Source: CAJQND01 sp051010055 (GTDB taxonomy: Bacteria > Pseudomonadota > Alphaproteobacteria > Rhizobiales > CAJQND01). From it: a stretch of 13,658 nucleotides of DNA. The stretch covers positions 1 to 13,658 of the forward strand of contig JBPCVY010000258.1 in assembly GCA_051010055.1 (NCBI GenBank). The letters are read 5' to 3'. Of the stretch, positions 1 through 6,145 are shown piece after piece; positions within the stretch are counted from its first letter, which is position 1, and the number at the start of each line of letters is the position of its first letter. The notes under the pieces were generated by a model. It did not search any database and had not been told where the DNA came from. It saw only the letters and a program-made list of their open reading frames with translations. The translations under genes and the position numbers were made by a program.

Positions 1-340
1 GGATATATGTCTCTGTGCACTGCCGGAAAGTCATCACCGACGCAGCGTCACGCGCACTGCTTGCACGCTCATTCTCACGGAATTGGATTGGATCAACCCC
101 TTCGTGCAACAGCTTGCGGCACTTGAGCGCCGCGTCGCGAGCTTCGGCAAGCGAAACTGTGTGCAGACCACCCAACCCCATATGCCGCGCTTTTCCATTC
201 AACATGAAACGGAAGAGCCAGGATTTTGAGCCGTTTTTGCTGATCTGAAGATAGAGCCCTCCGCCGTCCGCATAGCGTCCATGCTTACGCAAAGTATCGA
301 CTCGTCTTGCAGTCAGCCGGTGAAGAGAACGGCCAGGCAT
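1..340 (-). CDS. Tyrosine recombinase (P4-type integrase), N-terminal part, cut by the left edge
   Basis: About 113 codons can be read from the ATG at 340 leftwards to the window edge, so the catalytic C-terminal domain (R-H-R-Y) is outside. What is seen is an arm-binding N-terminal domain of the DUF4102/P4-integrase kind: a lysine/arginine-rich start, the stretch YADGGGLYLQISKNGSKSW, then GLGGLHTVSLAEARDAA and a KLLHEGVDP segment, in the family's usual order. Enzymes of this family integrate and excise genomic islands and prophages at the 3' ends of tRNA genes. The gene points away from tRNA-Ser(GGA), about 140 bases to the right, which fits an island lying to the left. Two copies of TACCCACAAA sit just upstream of the start. 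Family assignment is firm; activity cannot be judged from this part. Confidence 0.88.
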   Translation of the reverse strand, partial: MPGRSLHRLTARRVDTLRKHGRYADGGGLYLQISKNGSKSWLFRFMLNGKARHMGLGGLHTVSLAEARDAALKCRKLLHEGVDPIQFRENERASSARDAASVMTFRQCTETYI

Positions 341-346
341 TGTATA

Positions 347-368
347 TACCCACAAAACTACCCACAAA
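347..368. repeat. Direct repeat pair upstream of the integrase start
   Basis: TACCCACAAA occurs at 347-356 and again at 359-368, a 12-base period, between the integrase start codon and the tRNA. On the integrase strand it reads TTTGTGGGTA twice. Short direct repeats here are often arm-type integrase sites or the operator through which an integrase or excisionase represses the gene. The repeat is seen directly; the role is inference. Confidence 0.5.
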
Positions 369-479
369 TTGAATGTGGATTATGGCGCATACGGACGAAC
401 ATGTCCACACACAACATAGAAATTACACTGATATTTCAGTAAGTTAGAGTACAAAAACGTACAATGACGAACAGATGGA

Positions 480-505
480 TGGCGGAGAGAGAGGGATTCG
501 AACCC
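480..505. other. Probable island attachment site (tRNA 3' end)
   Basis: P4-type integrases usually recombine within the 3' end of a tRNA gene, here the T-arm/acceptor/CCA segment of tRNA-Ser. The integrase gene starts 140 bases away on the 3' side, so this copy would be the tRNA-proximal att site. The matching partial copy should lie outside the window to the left. Exact core limits cannot be set without that second copy; the interval is an inference from position. Confidence 0.5.
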
Positions 506-569
506 TCGAGACGGTTTCCCGCCTACACGCGTTCCAGGCGTGCGCCTTCGACCACTCGGCCACCTCTCC
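480..569 (-). tRNA. tRNA-Ser (GGA anticodon)
   Basis: The minus strand folds into a class II tRNA of 87 bases plus an encoded CCA at 480-482. The acceptor arm pairs GGAGAGG (561-569 end) with TCTCTCC, with discriminator G. The T arm is GAGGG-TTCGAAT-CCCTC. The anticodon stem CACGC/GCGTG closes a CTGGAAC loop whose middle is GGA, reading UCC and UCU serine codons. A long variable arm, as expected for serine, lies between the anticodon stem and T arm. The 3' end faces the integrase gene, so the tRNA's 3' half is probably the attachment core and may have been rebuilt by the island end. Confidence 0.95.
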
Positions 570-579
570 AGCGAGGCGG

Positions 580-607
580 AATATACTGATAAAGCGGCCT
601 TGTTCAA
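580..607 (-). promoter_or_regulatory. Probable sigma-70-type promoter of tRNA-Ser
   Basis: On the minus strand TTGAAC (602-607) and TATATT (580-585) are separated by 16 bases. The -10 box ends 10 bases before the first base of the mature tRNA. Both boxes are close to consensus and the spacing is suitable. Read by eye, not scored. Confidence 0.55.
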
Positions 608-687
608 CACGAATCTGATCGCATTGTGATCCAGTTACGTAGAAAGGCGTGGTAGGCTGGCTCAAAAACCAAAAAAGGTGTGCGGAA

Positions 688-1341
688 ATGTTCTCACTCA
701 ACTTCAAAAAGCTGAAAATGCCCGATGCTGGCGAAGCGCTGCCCGGGCGCCCTTCCGCCATTGCCACCGCCGAACGCCATTTCGTCAACGGCAACCCGCT
801 GAAAGGGCCGTATCCGGAAGGGTTTAAAAAGGCCATGTTCGGGCTTGGTTGTTTCTGGGGGGCAGAGCGTCTTTTCTGGACGCTCGATGGTGTCTGGGTG
901 AGCGCTGTTGGCTATGCCGCCGGGCTCACGCCAAATCCCACCTACGAAGAGGTCTGCTCCGGGCGCAGCGGCCACAATGAAGTGGTTTTTGCCGTGTTTG
1001 ACCCAAAGCAGGTGAGTTATGAGACTTTGCTCAAGGTTTTTTGGGAAGGCCACGACCCGACGCAAGGAATGCGCCAGGGCAATGATATCGGCACACAGTA
1101 CCGGTCCGGCATTTACACATACTCAAAAGAACAAAACGATGCGGCAATTGCCTCGTTCGCCGCCTATGAACAGGCACTGGCGGGAGCTGGCCAGGGAACC
1201 ATTACAACTGAAATTCTCGATGCGCCGGAATTTTATTTTGCCGAGGATTATCATCAGCAATATTTGACGAAAAATCCCTCAGGCTATTGCGGGCTGGGTG
1301 GCACCGGTGTGTCCTGCCCCATGCCTGCTACGGTGGAGTAA
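688..1341 (+). CDS. msrA: Peptide methionine (S)-S-oxide reductase MsrA
   Basis: A 217-residue protein that reduces methionine-S-sulfoxide in proteins back to methionine, using thioredoxin as reductant; a cytoplasmic repair enzyme. The catalytic motif GCFWGAE is present with Cys55, followed by VGYAAG and the conserved EVCSGRSGHNEVV and GNDIGTQYRSGIY segments. Two recycling cysteines, Cys201 and Cys210, lie in GYCGLGGTGVSC near the end, as in the long E. coli-type MsrA. The ATG at 688 is chosen because AAGG lies about 10 bases upstream and because the N-terminal extension matches this subfamily; an in-frame GTG at 649 adds 13 unlikely residues. The last 58 bases overlap the end of the convergent membrane protein gene. 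Confidence 0.96.
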   Translation: MFSLNFKKLKMPDAGEALPGRPSAIATAERHFVNGNPLKGPYPEGFKKAMFGLGCFWGAERLFWTLDGVWVSAVGYAAGLTPNPTYEEVCSGRSGHNEVVFAVFDPKQVSYETLLKVFWEGHDPTQGMRQGNDIGTQYRSGIYTYSKEQNDAAIASFAAYEQALAGAGQGTITTEILDAPEFYFAEDYHQQYLTKNPSGYCGLGGTGVSCPMPATVE

Positions 1342-3236
1342 CCTTCCACCTTGCCTAGCGCCTTTAGGAGCGTGCGTACGCCAAACTCCGTTTTTTGCCG
1401 TTGTGTCTGGTTGGAAACATCTTTCACATCGACGAAACGGAACGCCTTGAGCTTGCTGGACGCTGTGAGTGCTATCGGCTCAAGCCAGGTGGGGCCGCTG
1501 CCCCGGGCAAGTTTTTGAATAAGGCTCATTGGCCTGTCAGCGCTTGCGCTGACGGTTGTGCCGTTGCTGCAGAAGAGGACATAGGAGATTTTTCGGCCGG
1601 TGAATGCAGCACGGGCAATGTAGGGCGGTGAAAAGAGTGTTTCGTGGGCCTTCTTGATGCCCTCAACATTGCGGTGGTAGGGCGCGGAAAAAACTGAATG
1701 GTGAGTGTAGGCCAGAACTGATGGCCCCAAATCGATTTCATTCAGCACCAGGCCGGGAGCAAGGTTTGCAAGTTTGTGATAGTCCGCCAGGTTGCCACAA
1801 TCACCCACGGGGCGGGCCAGTTCTGCGGTCTTGCTTTTGAAGTACGGCTCCACAATGGTGCTGCCGATGAGGCTTTGCGTAAAGTTGGTGGCAGATGCCC
1901 ACACCAGAATAAACAGCGCGCCGCTTATGAAAGCAGGTTGCGGGCCGGACATGAGTTGCCACAACCTCAGCGCCATCCAGGTGCACGGCAAAATTGCGAG
2001 GAGATTTGCAAATGGCGCAGCGCGTACTTGAACGCACATCAGGGCAAATGCAGTGGCAAGAAGCATTCCGGCAAGCCACCATTCAGCCCGGAGGTTGCTG
2101 GCAGGTGACATAAGGATTGCCGCGATGGCACATAGGCCCAGAATCGGAACCGCAGCCTTTCCCCAGGCTTTGCCGGGTGCATGCTGCCAGACCGCAAAGA
2201 GGCTCTTGGCCTCTTCAACCCGTGACAGCCAGATTTCGTGCAAGATGGCATCAACGGCTGTATAGGGCCCGGCAAGACAGGCCGGGTTGATGGCGCCAAC
2301 AAGGCCGATTATGGCCACGCCCAAAAGTGTTGCGGCGATGAGACGGCTGTACCTGAAATGGAGATGGTTGCTGAGTACCCCAAGACATACGCAGCCCGTA
2401 CCGGCGCAAAAGGCAAGCGCAATATAGGTGTAGGAAACCGCATCACAGGCCGTATCGAAATAGTGATCTGGAGAAACGGTCGCCACGTAGAGCAATGGCG
2501 CGGTCAGAGCAAAGCCCATGCCGAAAAGTTTGAGAGGTGCTGCATCAGCATCGGTTGCATGGCTGAAGGCCCATCTCAAGACGAACCAGATGCCGGTGAC
2601 GGCCACGAAAGGCAATGTCTCAAGCCCGATCGTGAGCATCAATGCGCAAACGATGCCCGTCAGGCAGGCCATGAGGTTCGACTTGCCCGAACCGAACGCA
2701 AGGCGCATCAAAACGGCAACCAGGGCGAGCTGAACGTTATGATGATCGATGCGGCCGGGTGCAAAATACGCAACGACGCTCACCGCAAGCGCCCCGTAGG
2801 CAAGCGCAACCACCATGCCACCGCGCCCTATGAGCTGCCATGCCGCACCGCCCAATGCGGCCAACGCGAAATAGAGCAGCAATAACGGCCATATCAGAAC
2901 GGCCCATGCCTCAGCGCCTGCAGTACTTGTATACCCACCCGCAACAGACATGATGGCGGCAATCGGTGCATCCACCAGCCGCGACCAATGCATATCCACG
3001 CCCAATGGCGGGTTCAGCCGGTGCTGGACAAGATCAAACCAGCCCTGGCCGGCCATCCAGTCGCGCACCTGCACAAGGCGCATGAGATTATCGCCGGCAG
3101 ACGGCCCGGAGGAGAAAACCTCGCCGCCCTTGGCATAAAGCAGGATAAGCGCCGGAAACAGCAAGGCGCCGAGCGCTGCAAGCAGAACCTTGTAGTTTCC
3201 GCCCGTTTCTGATTGTGCTGGCATTTTCCAGCCCAT
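1284..3236 (-). CDS. Polytopic membrane protein, GT-C/STT3-like glycosyltransferase candidate
   Basis: A 650-residue inner-membrane protein with a first hydrophobic helix at about 15-35, many further helices to about residue 480, and a less hydrophobic C-terminal domain of about 160 residues. The layout resembles GT-C lipid-linked glycosyltransferases and oligosaccharyltransferases (STT3/PglB/AglB). An acidic loop after the first helix carries AGDN (Asp49), followed by HWSRLVD. A second loop holds GRIDHHNVQ (Asp164, His165, His166), comparable to the second acidic metal motif of that superfamily, and IGLET (Glu206) follows. The family call is inference from layout and motifs; substrate unknown. 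Start is ATG 3236, or ATG 3224 four codons later; neither has a strong ribosome site. The C-terminal tail runs antisense into the end of msrA. Confidence 0.72.
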   Translation of the reverse strand: MGWKMPAQSETGGNYKVLLAALGALLFPALILLYAKGGEVFSSGPSAGDNLMRLVQVRDWMAGQGWFDLVQHRLNPPLGVDMHWSRLVDAPIAAIMSVAGGYTSTAGAEAWAVLIWPLLLLYFALAALGGAAWQLIGRGGMVVALAYGALAVSVVAYFAPGRIDHHNVQLALVAVLMRLAFGSGKSNLMACLTGIVCALMLTIGLETLPFVAVTGIWFVLRWAFSHATDADAAPLKLFGMGFALTAPLLYVATVSPDHYFDTACDAVSYTYIALAFCAGTGCVCLGVLSNHLHFRYSRLIAATLLGVAIIGLVGAINPACLAGPYTAVDAILHEIWLSRVEEAKSLFAVWQHAPGKAWGKAAVPILGLCAIAAILMSPASNLRAEWWLAGMLLATAFALMCVQVRAAPFANLLAILPCTWMALRLWQLMSGPQPAFISGALFILVWASATNFTQSLIGSTIVEPYFKSKTAELARPVGDCGNLADYHKLANLAPGLVLNEIDLGPSVLAYTHHSVFSAPYHRNVEGIKKAHETLFSPPYIARAAFTGRKISYVLFCSNGTTVSASADRPMSLIQKLARGSGPTWLEPIALTASSKLKAFRFVDVKDVSNQTQRQKTEFGVRTLLKALGKVEGYSTVAGMGQDTPVPPSPQ

Positions 3237-3323
3237 AATGGTTCACGTTTTGGTCAATAAAACGCGAATATGCTTGATGGGAGGTAAATACCGCCGGGAT
3301 TTTGTGTCTAATCCGGCCCGGGA

Positions 3324-3539
3324 CTAATCAATGCGCCCGCGCATGCAATCGCGGTACATTTGCCAATATTTCTCCTTGCGCGCCTCGTTTCCGGCCCTTC
3401 CTGCCGCATTTGCCTGGCTTTTGTACCAGGCGCATTGGTTCAGCCGAGAATTATTGCTGGCGTCGGCATCGGTGCTGCCGGCAACAGCTGCAAAAAGGAA
3501 AAACCCTGCCGGTAAAAGCGTAATCAAGATGGTTCTCAT
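3324..3539 (-). CDS. Small exported protein with two cysteines
   Basis: A 71-residue protein whose first 20 residues form a signal peptide: an Arg near the start, a hydrophobic core LITLLPAGFFLFA and an AVA cleavage motif at about residue 20. The mature part is about 50 residues, charged and probably helical, with two cysteines (Cys36 and Cys65) that could form a periplasmic disulfide. I do not recognise a named family. An AGAGG ribosome site lies upstream. The ATG at 3539 is preceded directly by an in-frame TTG at 3542 that is slightly better spaced from it, so the protein may be one residue longer. The gene stands alone, divergent from ytoQ. Confidence 0.7.
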   Translation of the reverse strand: MRTILITLLPAGFFLFAAVAGSTDADASNNSRLNQCAWYKSQANAAGRAGNEARKEKYWQMYRDCMRGRID

Positions 3540-3725
3540 CAAATGATCAACCTCTGGTTTGCACCGCTCAACTGTCGAATCTTATTATACGCCTCTCTAA
3601 CGGGCCCGGGCATAAGCTGGATCATCACAAATGCGGCATGTGGCTCAAGCGCCGATTTTCAGATGCGCTTGCCGGCGCCCCATCCTATAAGAACCCTCAA
3701 AACCCAAACAGCGAGGTATCTTCAG

Positions 3726-4205
3726 ATGGACGAGTGGCAGGTTTATCTTTCCGGCGAAATCCACACCGACTGGCGCGAGCAAATCGAGGCGGGCGTGAAG
3801 GCCGCAGGCCTTCCGGTGGTTTTCACCGCCCCGGTCACCAATCACGGCTACAGCGATGATTGCGGCGTTGAAATCCTGGGCCCTGAGCCGGACAAGTTCT
3901 GGCACGACCGCAAGGGTGCCCAGCTGAACGCCATCCGCACCCGCACCCTGCTTGACCAGGCCGACATTGTGATTGTGCGCTTTGGCGAAAAGTACAAGCA
4001 ATGGAACGCCGCCTTCGATGCCGGCTATGCCGCTGCCCTGGACAAGCCGATGATTATCATGCACGGGCCAGAGCACCAGCACGCCCTGAAAGAGGTGGAT
4101 GCTGCCGCCCTGTGCGTGGCCGAAACCCCTGAACAAATCGTTCGCGTCCTGCGCTATGTCATCACCGGCGAGCTTGAAACCGCCAAGGCCGAAGCTGCGG
4201 AGTAG
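3726..4205 (+). CDS. ytoQ: YtoQ family protein
   Basis: A 159-residue soluble protein that begins with the family signature YLSGEIHTDWR at residues 7-17 and carries the later conserved stretches GPEPDKFWHDRKGAQLN, ADIVIVRFGEKYKQWNAAFD and AGYAAALDKPMI. YtoQ proteins look like the nucleoside 2-deoxyribosyltransferase fold, but I know of no firmly assigned reaction. ATG 3726 is chosen because GAGG lies about 11 bases upstream and the family begins just before YLSGEI; an upstream in-frame start at 3543 would add about 61 residues that do not resemble the family. The gene is followed by palindromic repeats rather than another gene. Confidence 0.9.
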   Translation: MDEWQVYLSGEIHTDWREQIEAGVKAAGLPVVFTAPVTNHGYSDDCGVEILGPEPDKFWHDRKGAQLNAIRTRTLLDQADIVIVRFGEKYKQWNAAFDAGYAAALDKPMIIMHGPEHQHALKEVDAAALCVAETPEQIVRVLRYVITGELETAKAEAAE

Positions 4206-4239
4206 GAATAGGGAAAAGAACAAGACTGCCGCGCCCGCC

Positions 4240-4282
4240 GACCTCATGGTGAGGAGGCGCGGAGCGCCGTTTCGAACCATGG
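4240..4282 (+). repeat. Alphaproteobacterial intergenic palindrome, copy A
   Basis: The unit has outer arms CCTCATGGT...ACCATGG and the inner stem GGCGC-GGA-GCGCC, with conserved flanks GAGGAG and TTCGAA. It belongs to the same family as copies B, C and D in this window, in the orientation CCTCATnnTGAGGAG-hairpin-CGTCTCGAA. Such elements are common between genes in Bradyrhizobium-like genomes. It starts about 35 bases after the ytoQ stop and may shape the 3' end of that transcript. Confidence 0.7.
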
Positions 4283-4308
4283 ATGCAGGTTCGGATTTTT
4301 TTCCCTCT

Positions 4309-4354
4309 TCATCCTTCGAGACGCATCGCTGTTGCGATGCTCCTCAGGATGAGG
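4309..4354 (-). repeat. Alphaproteobacterial intergenic palindrome, copy B (inverted)
   Basis: CATCCTTCGAGACG...CTCCTCAGGATG encloses the perfect stem GCATCGC-TGTT-GCGATGC. This is the reverse complement of the family seen in copies A and C, with a different hairpin core. It is the strongest hairpin of the group. Confidence 0.72.
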
Positions 4355-4375
4355 ATCGGAGGTGCCGCGCCTTAC

Positions 4376-4419
4376 GACCTCATGGTGAGGAGAGCCGAAG
4401 GCTCGTCTCGAACCATGGC
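4376..4419 (+). repeat. Alphaproteobacterial intergenic palindrome, copy C
   Basis: Same orientation as copy A: CCTCATGGTGAGGAG, inner stem GAGCC-GAA-GGCTC, then GTCTCGAACCATGG. Outer arms CCATG pair with CATGG. Flanks are nearly identical to copy A while the core stem differs by compensated changes. Confidence 0.7.
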
Positions 4420-4597
4420 GAACGAAATTTGCCCACGCTGAAACGCCTCCGGCCAGCACGAACTGCCGCGAGCTCAAACAATGGAAATGCAGGCCGATGA
4501 GAACTGCGATCCGATACTAAGTAATTGCAGCCGTCACCGGCCTGCATATGGCGACTTAACGGACCCGTTTAACGGGGCCCGACACATGCTGCTAGCC

Positions 4598-4687
4598 GAT
4601 CAGCTTAGCCGCCTTCGCCGGCATTGGCGCCGGCTCCGGCTGGCTGATCTCGATACATGCTGCGAACTTTCCACATGTATCAAGATC
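4598..4687. repeat. Two overlapping imperfect hairpins
   Basis: Hairpin 1 pairs GATCAGC (4598-4604) with GCTGATC (4643-4649), then AGCC with GGCT, and an inner GCCGGC (4617-4622) with GCCGGC (4629-4634). Hairpin 2 pairs GATCTCGATACATG (4646-4659) with CATGTATCAAGATC (4674-4687), with two mismatches and a 14-base loop. They share GATC at 4646-4649, so the outermost pairs of both cannot form together. They do not belong to the A-D repeat family. Function unknown. Confidence 0.5.
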
Positions 4688-5055
4688 GACCTGCGCGCAG
4701 GGGCACGCCCCAAGCGCAGATAAGTTGATCGACTCAAACAACGCTGGCCAGCGTCTTCACCAGGCAATCGAAACGAATTTGCCCGCCGCTGGAATTGAGG
4801 TTCCAGAGGTCAACACCTTAGCTTGCAAGCAAGCAAGAGATGCTGAGCTAGCACTCAGGCAGCGTCCCCAGGCGGGGATGCGGTCTGGCACAGCTGCGCC
4901 CGGTTAGGCCGGCTCCGTTCAGCCAGACATTTCGGGACGCCACCCGCCTGCCCACATGTTCAAGACGGTCTCGAGCACGCTTCCTTTGCAGTAGGCGGTA
5001 GGGGGACTATAGGGCCGCCCGAGATAGCGGGGATAAGATTTTGAAAGGAAGTGCC

Positions 5056-5101
5056 ACCCTTCGAGACGCATCGCTGCCACGATGCTCCTCAGAGTGAGGG
5101 T
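5056..5101 (-). repeat. Alphaproteobacterial intergenic palindrome, copy D (inverted)
   Basis: CCCTTCGAGACGCATCGCTG...CGATGCTCCTC matches copy B, with inner stem GCATCG/CGATGC and arms ending in AGTGAGGG. It lies immediately upstream of the XRE remnant, about 640 bases from the other three copies. Confidence 0.65.
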
Positions 5102-5166
5102 TGGGAGCGTGCCTCAGCCGCCTGCGCCGATGCGATTGTGAAAGCGCGGAGGGGGTAAGTGAGAGT

Positions 5167-5307
5167 TTGAATTCACGTGACATCCTGGCCCGCAATGCAC
5201 GCCGTCTGCGATATGAGCGCGGATGGCCACAAGAACGGTTTGGATTTGGAGCCGATACTCAGCTCACCTATGTGTCAAGCATAGGGACTGGCAAGCGAAA
5301 TTACTAG
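5167..5307 (+). pseudogene. Decayed XRE-family helix-turn-helix regulator
   Basis: A 46-codon frame from TTG 5167, preceded by a GGAGGGGG ribosome-site-like run, encodes DILARNARRLRYERGWPQE and then TYVSSIGTGKRN before a stop. This follows the XRE pattern (LARNIRRLR-ERGWSQE ... TYVS-IERGKRN), but normally conserved positions are altered and the protein ends about where the fourth helix should begin. Directly after, in another frame from about 5298 to 5360, codons read LLADENQKEAKQFLLKFEV, which resembles the end of such a regulator (usual ending ...LL-DE). The simplest reading is an internal deletion with a frameshift. XRE identity is fairly clear; the reconstructed tail is inference. Confidence 0.6.
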
Positions 5308-5356
5308 CCGATGAGAATCAAAAAGAAGCCAAACAATTTCTACTAAAATTTGAGGT

Positions 5357-5384
5357 TTGATTTTTTGCAACTTAAAGATATTAT
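5357..5384 (+). promoter_or_regulatory. Possible promoter of the DUF5343-HEPN cassette
   Basis: TTGATT (5357-5362) and TATTAT (5379-5384) are 16 bases apart in AT-rich DNA, about 50 bases before the chosen start of the DUF5343 gene. Found by eye; chance matches are common in AT-rich sequence. Confidence 0.35.
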
Positions 5385-5436
5385 CAAGCTCAACACCATT
5401 AAATTGAAATTTTTTTACGCAAAAGAAATACCCAAA

Positions 5437-6066
5437 ATGACCAAACTACCCTACATCACGGCACCCGGTAACATCGAAAAAGCTCTCAGTGGAATAAAAA
5501 TAGCGCCAGTCCCGCCAAAAGTAAGTCAGGATTTTGTTAAAAATATTTTGAAAATTCCCGGAGGATCAGGAGATCAAATGACGAGTTTTCTCAAGAAACT
5601 GGGAATGACTAATGCTGATAGTTCGCCAAATGAAGACTATAAAAAGTTCCGAAATCCTAGTCACTCAAGATCCATTTTGGCAAAGCTCATTCGCAACGCG
5701 TACGCACAAATTTTTGCTCACAATGAGTACGCAAACACACTCAGCGACTCCGAGCTCACTGACCTAGTTGCCGAGATAACAGGTGAAGCACATGGCGCCT
5801 CGTCCGTCAAACTTGCCAGTACTTGTTTTAGAAACTTACGAGATCTTGCAGACTTCGACTCTGAAGTTCCGGTTGTTGTCGATAACCTGTTTGAACCTCA
5901 AGAAACAAGCGAAAACACTCGAAGCCCTTCGATTGATAAAGATCCAATCGCACTAAACCTGGGATATACAATCAATCTCAATTTGCCTGCGGTATCTGAT
6001 CCGGCCGTGTTTGACGCAATTTTCAAAAGCTTAAAGTCTAATCTGTTGAGTGAAGAAGATGCCTAG
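5437..6066 (+). CDS. DUF5343 domain protein
   Basis: A 209-residue soluble protein. It opens with LPYITAPGNIEKAL (residues 4-17), then QDFVKNILKIPGG and MTSFLKKLGM, a KFRNPSHSRSILAKLIRNAY segment at about 70-89, and a conserved DLADFD near 136-141. This order matches DUF5343, a family of unknown biochemical role. The C-terminal segment LGYTINLNLPAVSDPAVFDAIFKSLK (173-200, in two halves around Leu183) is a tail often attached to this domain. ATG 5437 is chosen because the family starts one or two residues before LPY; an upstream TTG at 5350 would add 29 low-complexity residues. The ribosome site is weak. Base composition is far more AT-rich than neighbouring genes, suggesting transfer. Its end overlaps an ATG that opens the HEPN gene frame. 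Confidence 0.85.
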   Translation: MTKLPYITAPGNIEKALSGIKIAPVPPKVSQDFVKNILKIPGGSGDQMTSFLKKLGMTNADSSPNEDYKKFRNPSHSRSILAKLIRNAYAQIFAHNEYANTLSDSELTDLVAEITGEAHGASSVKLASTCFRNLRDLADFDSEVPVVVDNLFEPQETSENTRSPSIDKDPIALNLGYTINLNLPAVSDPAVFDAIFKSLKSNLLSEEDA

Positions 6067-6145
6067 GAGACCCGACGGAATCATTCGAGCTTTCGGAATG
6101 TCAGGACTGCAAATCTTTACTTGACTATCTGAGATTGAAAAAAAA
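6059..6145 (+). other. In-frame 5' part of the HEPN gene, ending at a premature TGA
   Basis: ATG 6059-6061 overlaps the DUF5343 stop by eight bases and opens MPRRPDGIIRAFGMSGLQIF, then Thr and TGA at 6122-6124. The same frame continues without further stops as LSEIEKKLGVDLK into the HEPN domain. The pieces join as one plausible N-terminus (FGMSGLQ-x-LSEIEKKLGV), so the TGA looks like a nonsense change, or a base error, at codon 22. One base change from TGG (Trp) or CGA (Arg) would explain it. Confidence 0.55.

Larger units (their letters stand above)
4206..5436. other. Gene-poor accessory interval
   Basis: No convincing intact gene lies in these 1.2 kb. It contains palindromic repeat copies at 4240-4282, 4309-4354, 4376-4419 and 5056-5101, tandem hairpins at 4598-4687, and an XRE-regulator remnant near 5167-5360. 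Short open frames, for example plus-strand 4481-4723 and 4725-4907, show no recognisable domain or ribosome site. A minus-strand frame from about 4805 to 4595 has plausible codon use but no start codon; it could be a decayed gene end. The composition changes sharply from GC-rich to AT-rich at about 5310. Confidence 0.6.

Noticed and set aside
2238..2885. 215-residue plus-strand open frame inside the membrane protein gene
   Set aside because: It is antisense to a coherent polytopic membrane protein, has low-complexity composition and no recognisable domain.
3293..3318. Hairpin CCGGGATT...AATCCGG after the small exported protein gene
   Set aside because: It is short with a bulge, overlaps the stop codon and lacks a T-run, so I do not call it a terminator.
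4554..4912. Integron attC-like core sites (ACTTAAC at 4554, GTTAGGC at 4904)
   Set aside because: The two motifs are not complementary as an attC pair, are 340 bases apart, and no cassette gene or integron integrase is present.
4244..5195. Minus-strand open frames at 4244-4477 and 5007-5195 containing EEHR-SDASRR-like peptides
   Set aside because: The shared peptide comes from translating the palindromic repeat; it is a repeat artefact, not a gene family.
6122..6124. TGA as selenocysteine or programmed readthrough in the HEPN gene
   Set aside because: HEPN proteins are not known selenoproteins, and I see no convincing selenocysteine hairpin just after the codon. A nonsense change or base error is simpler.
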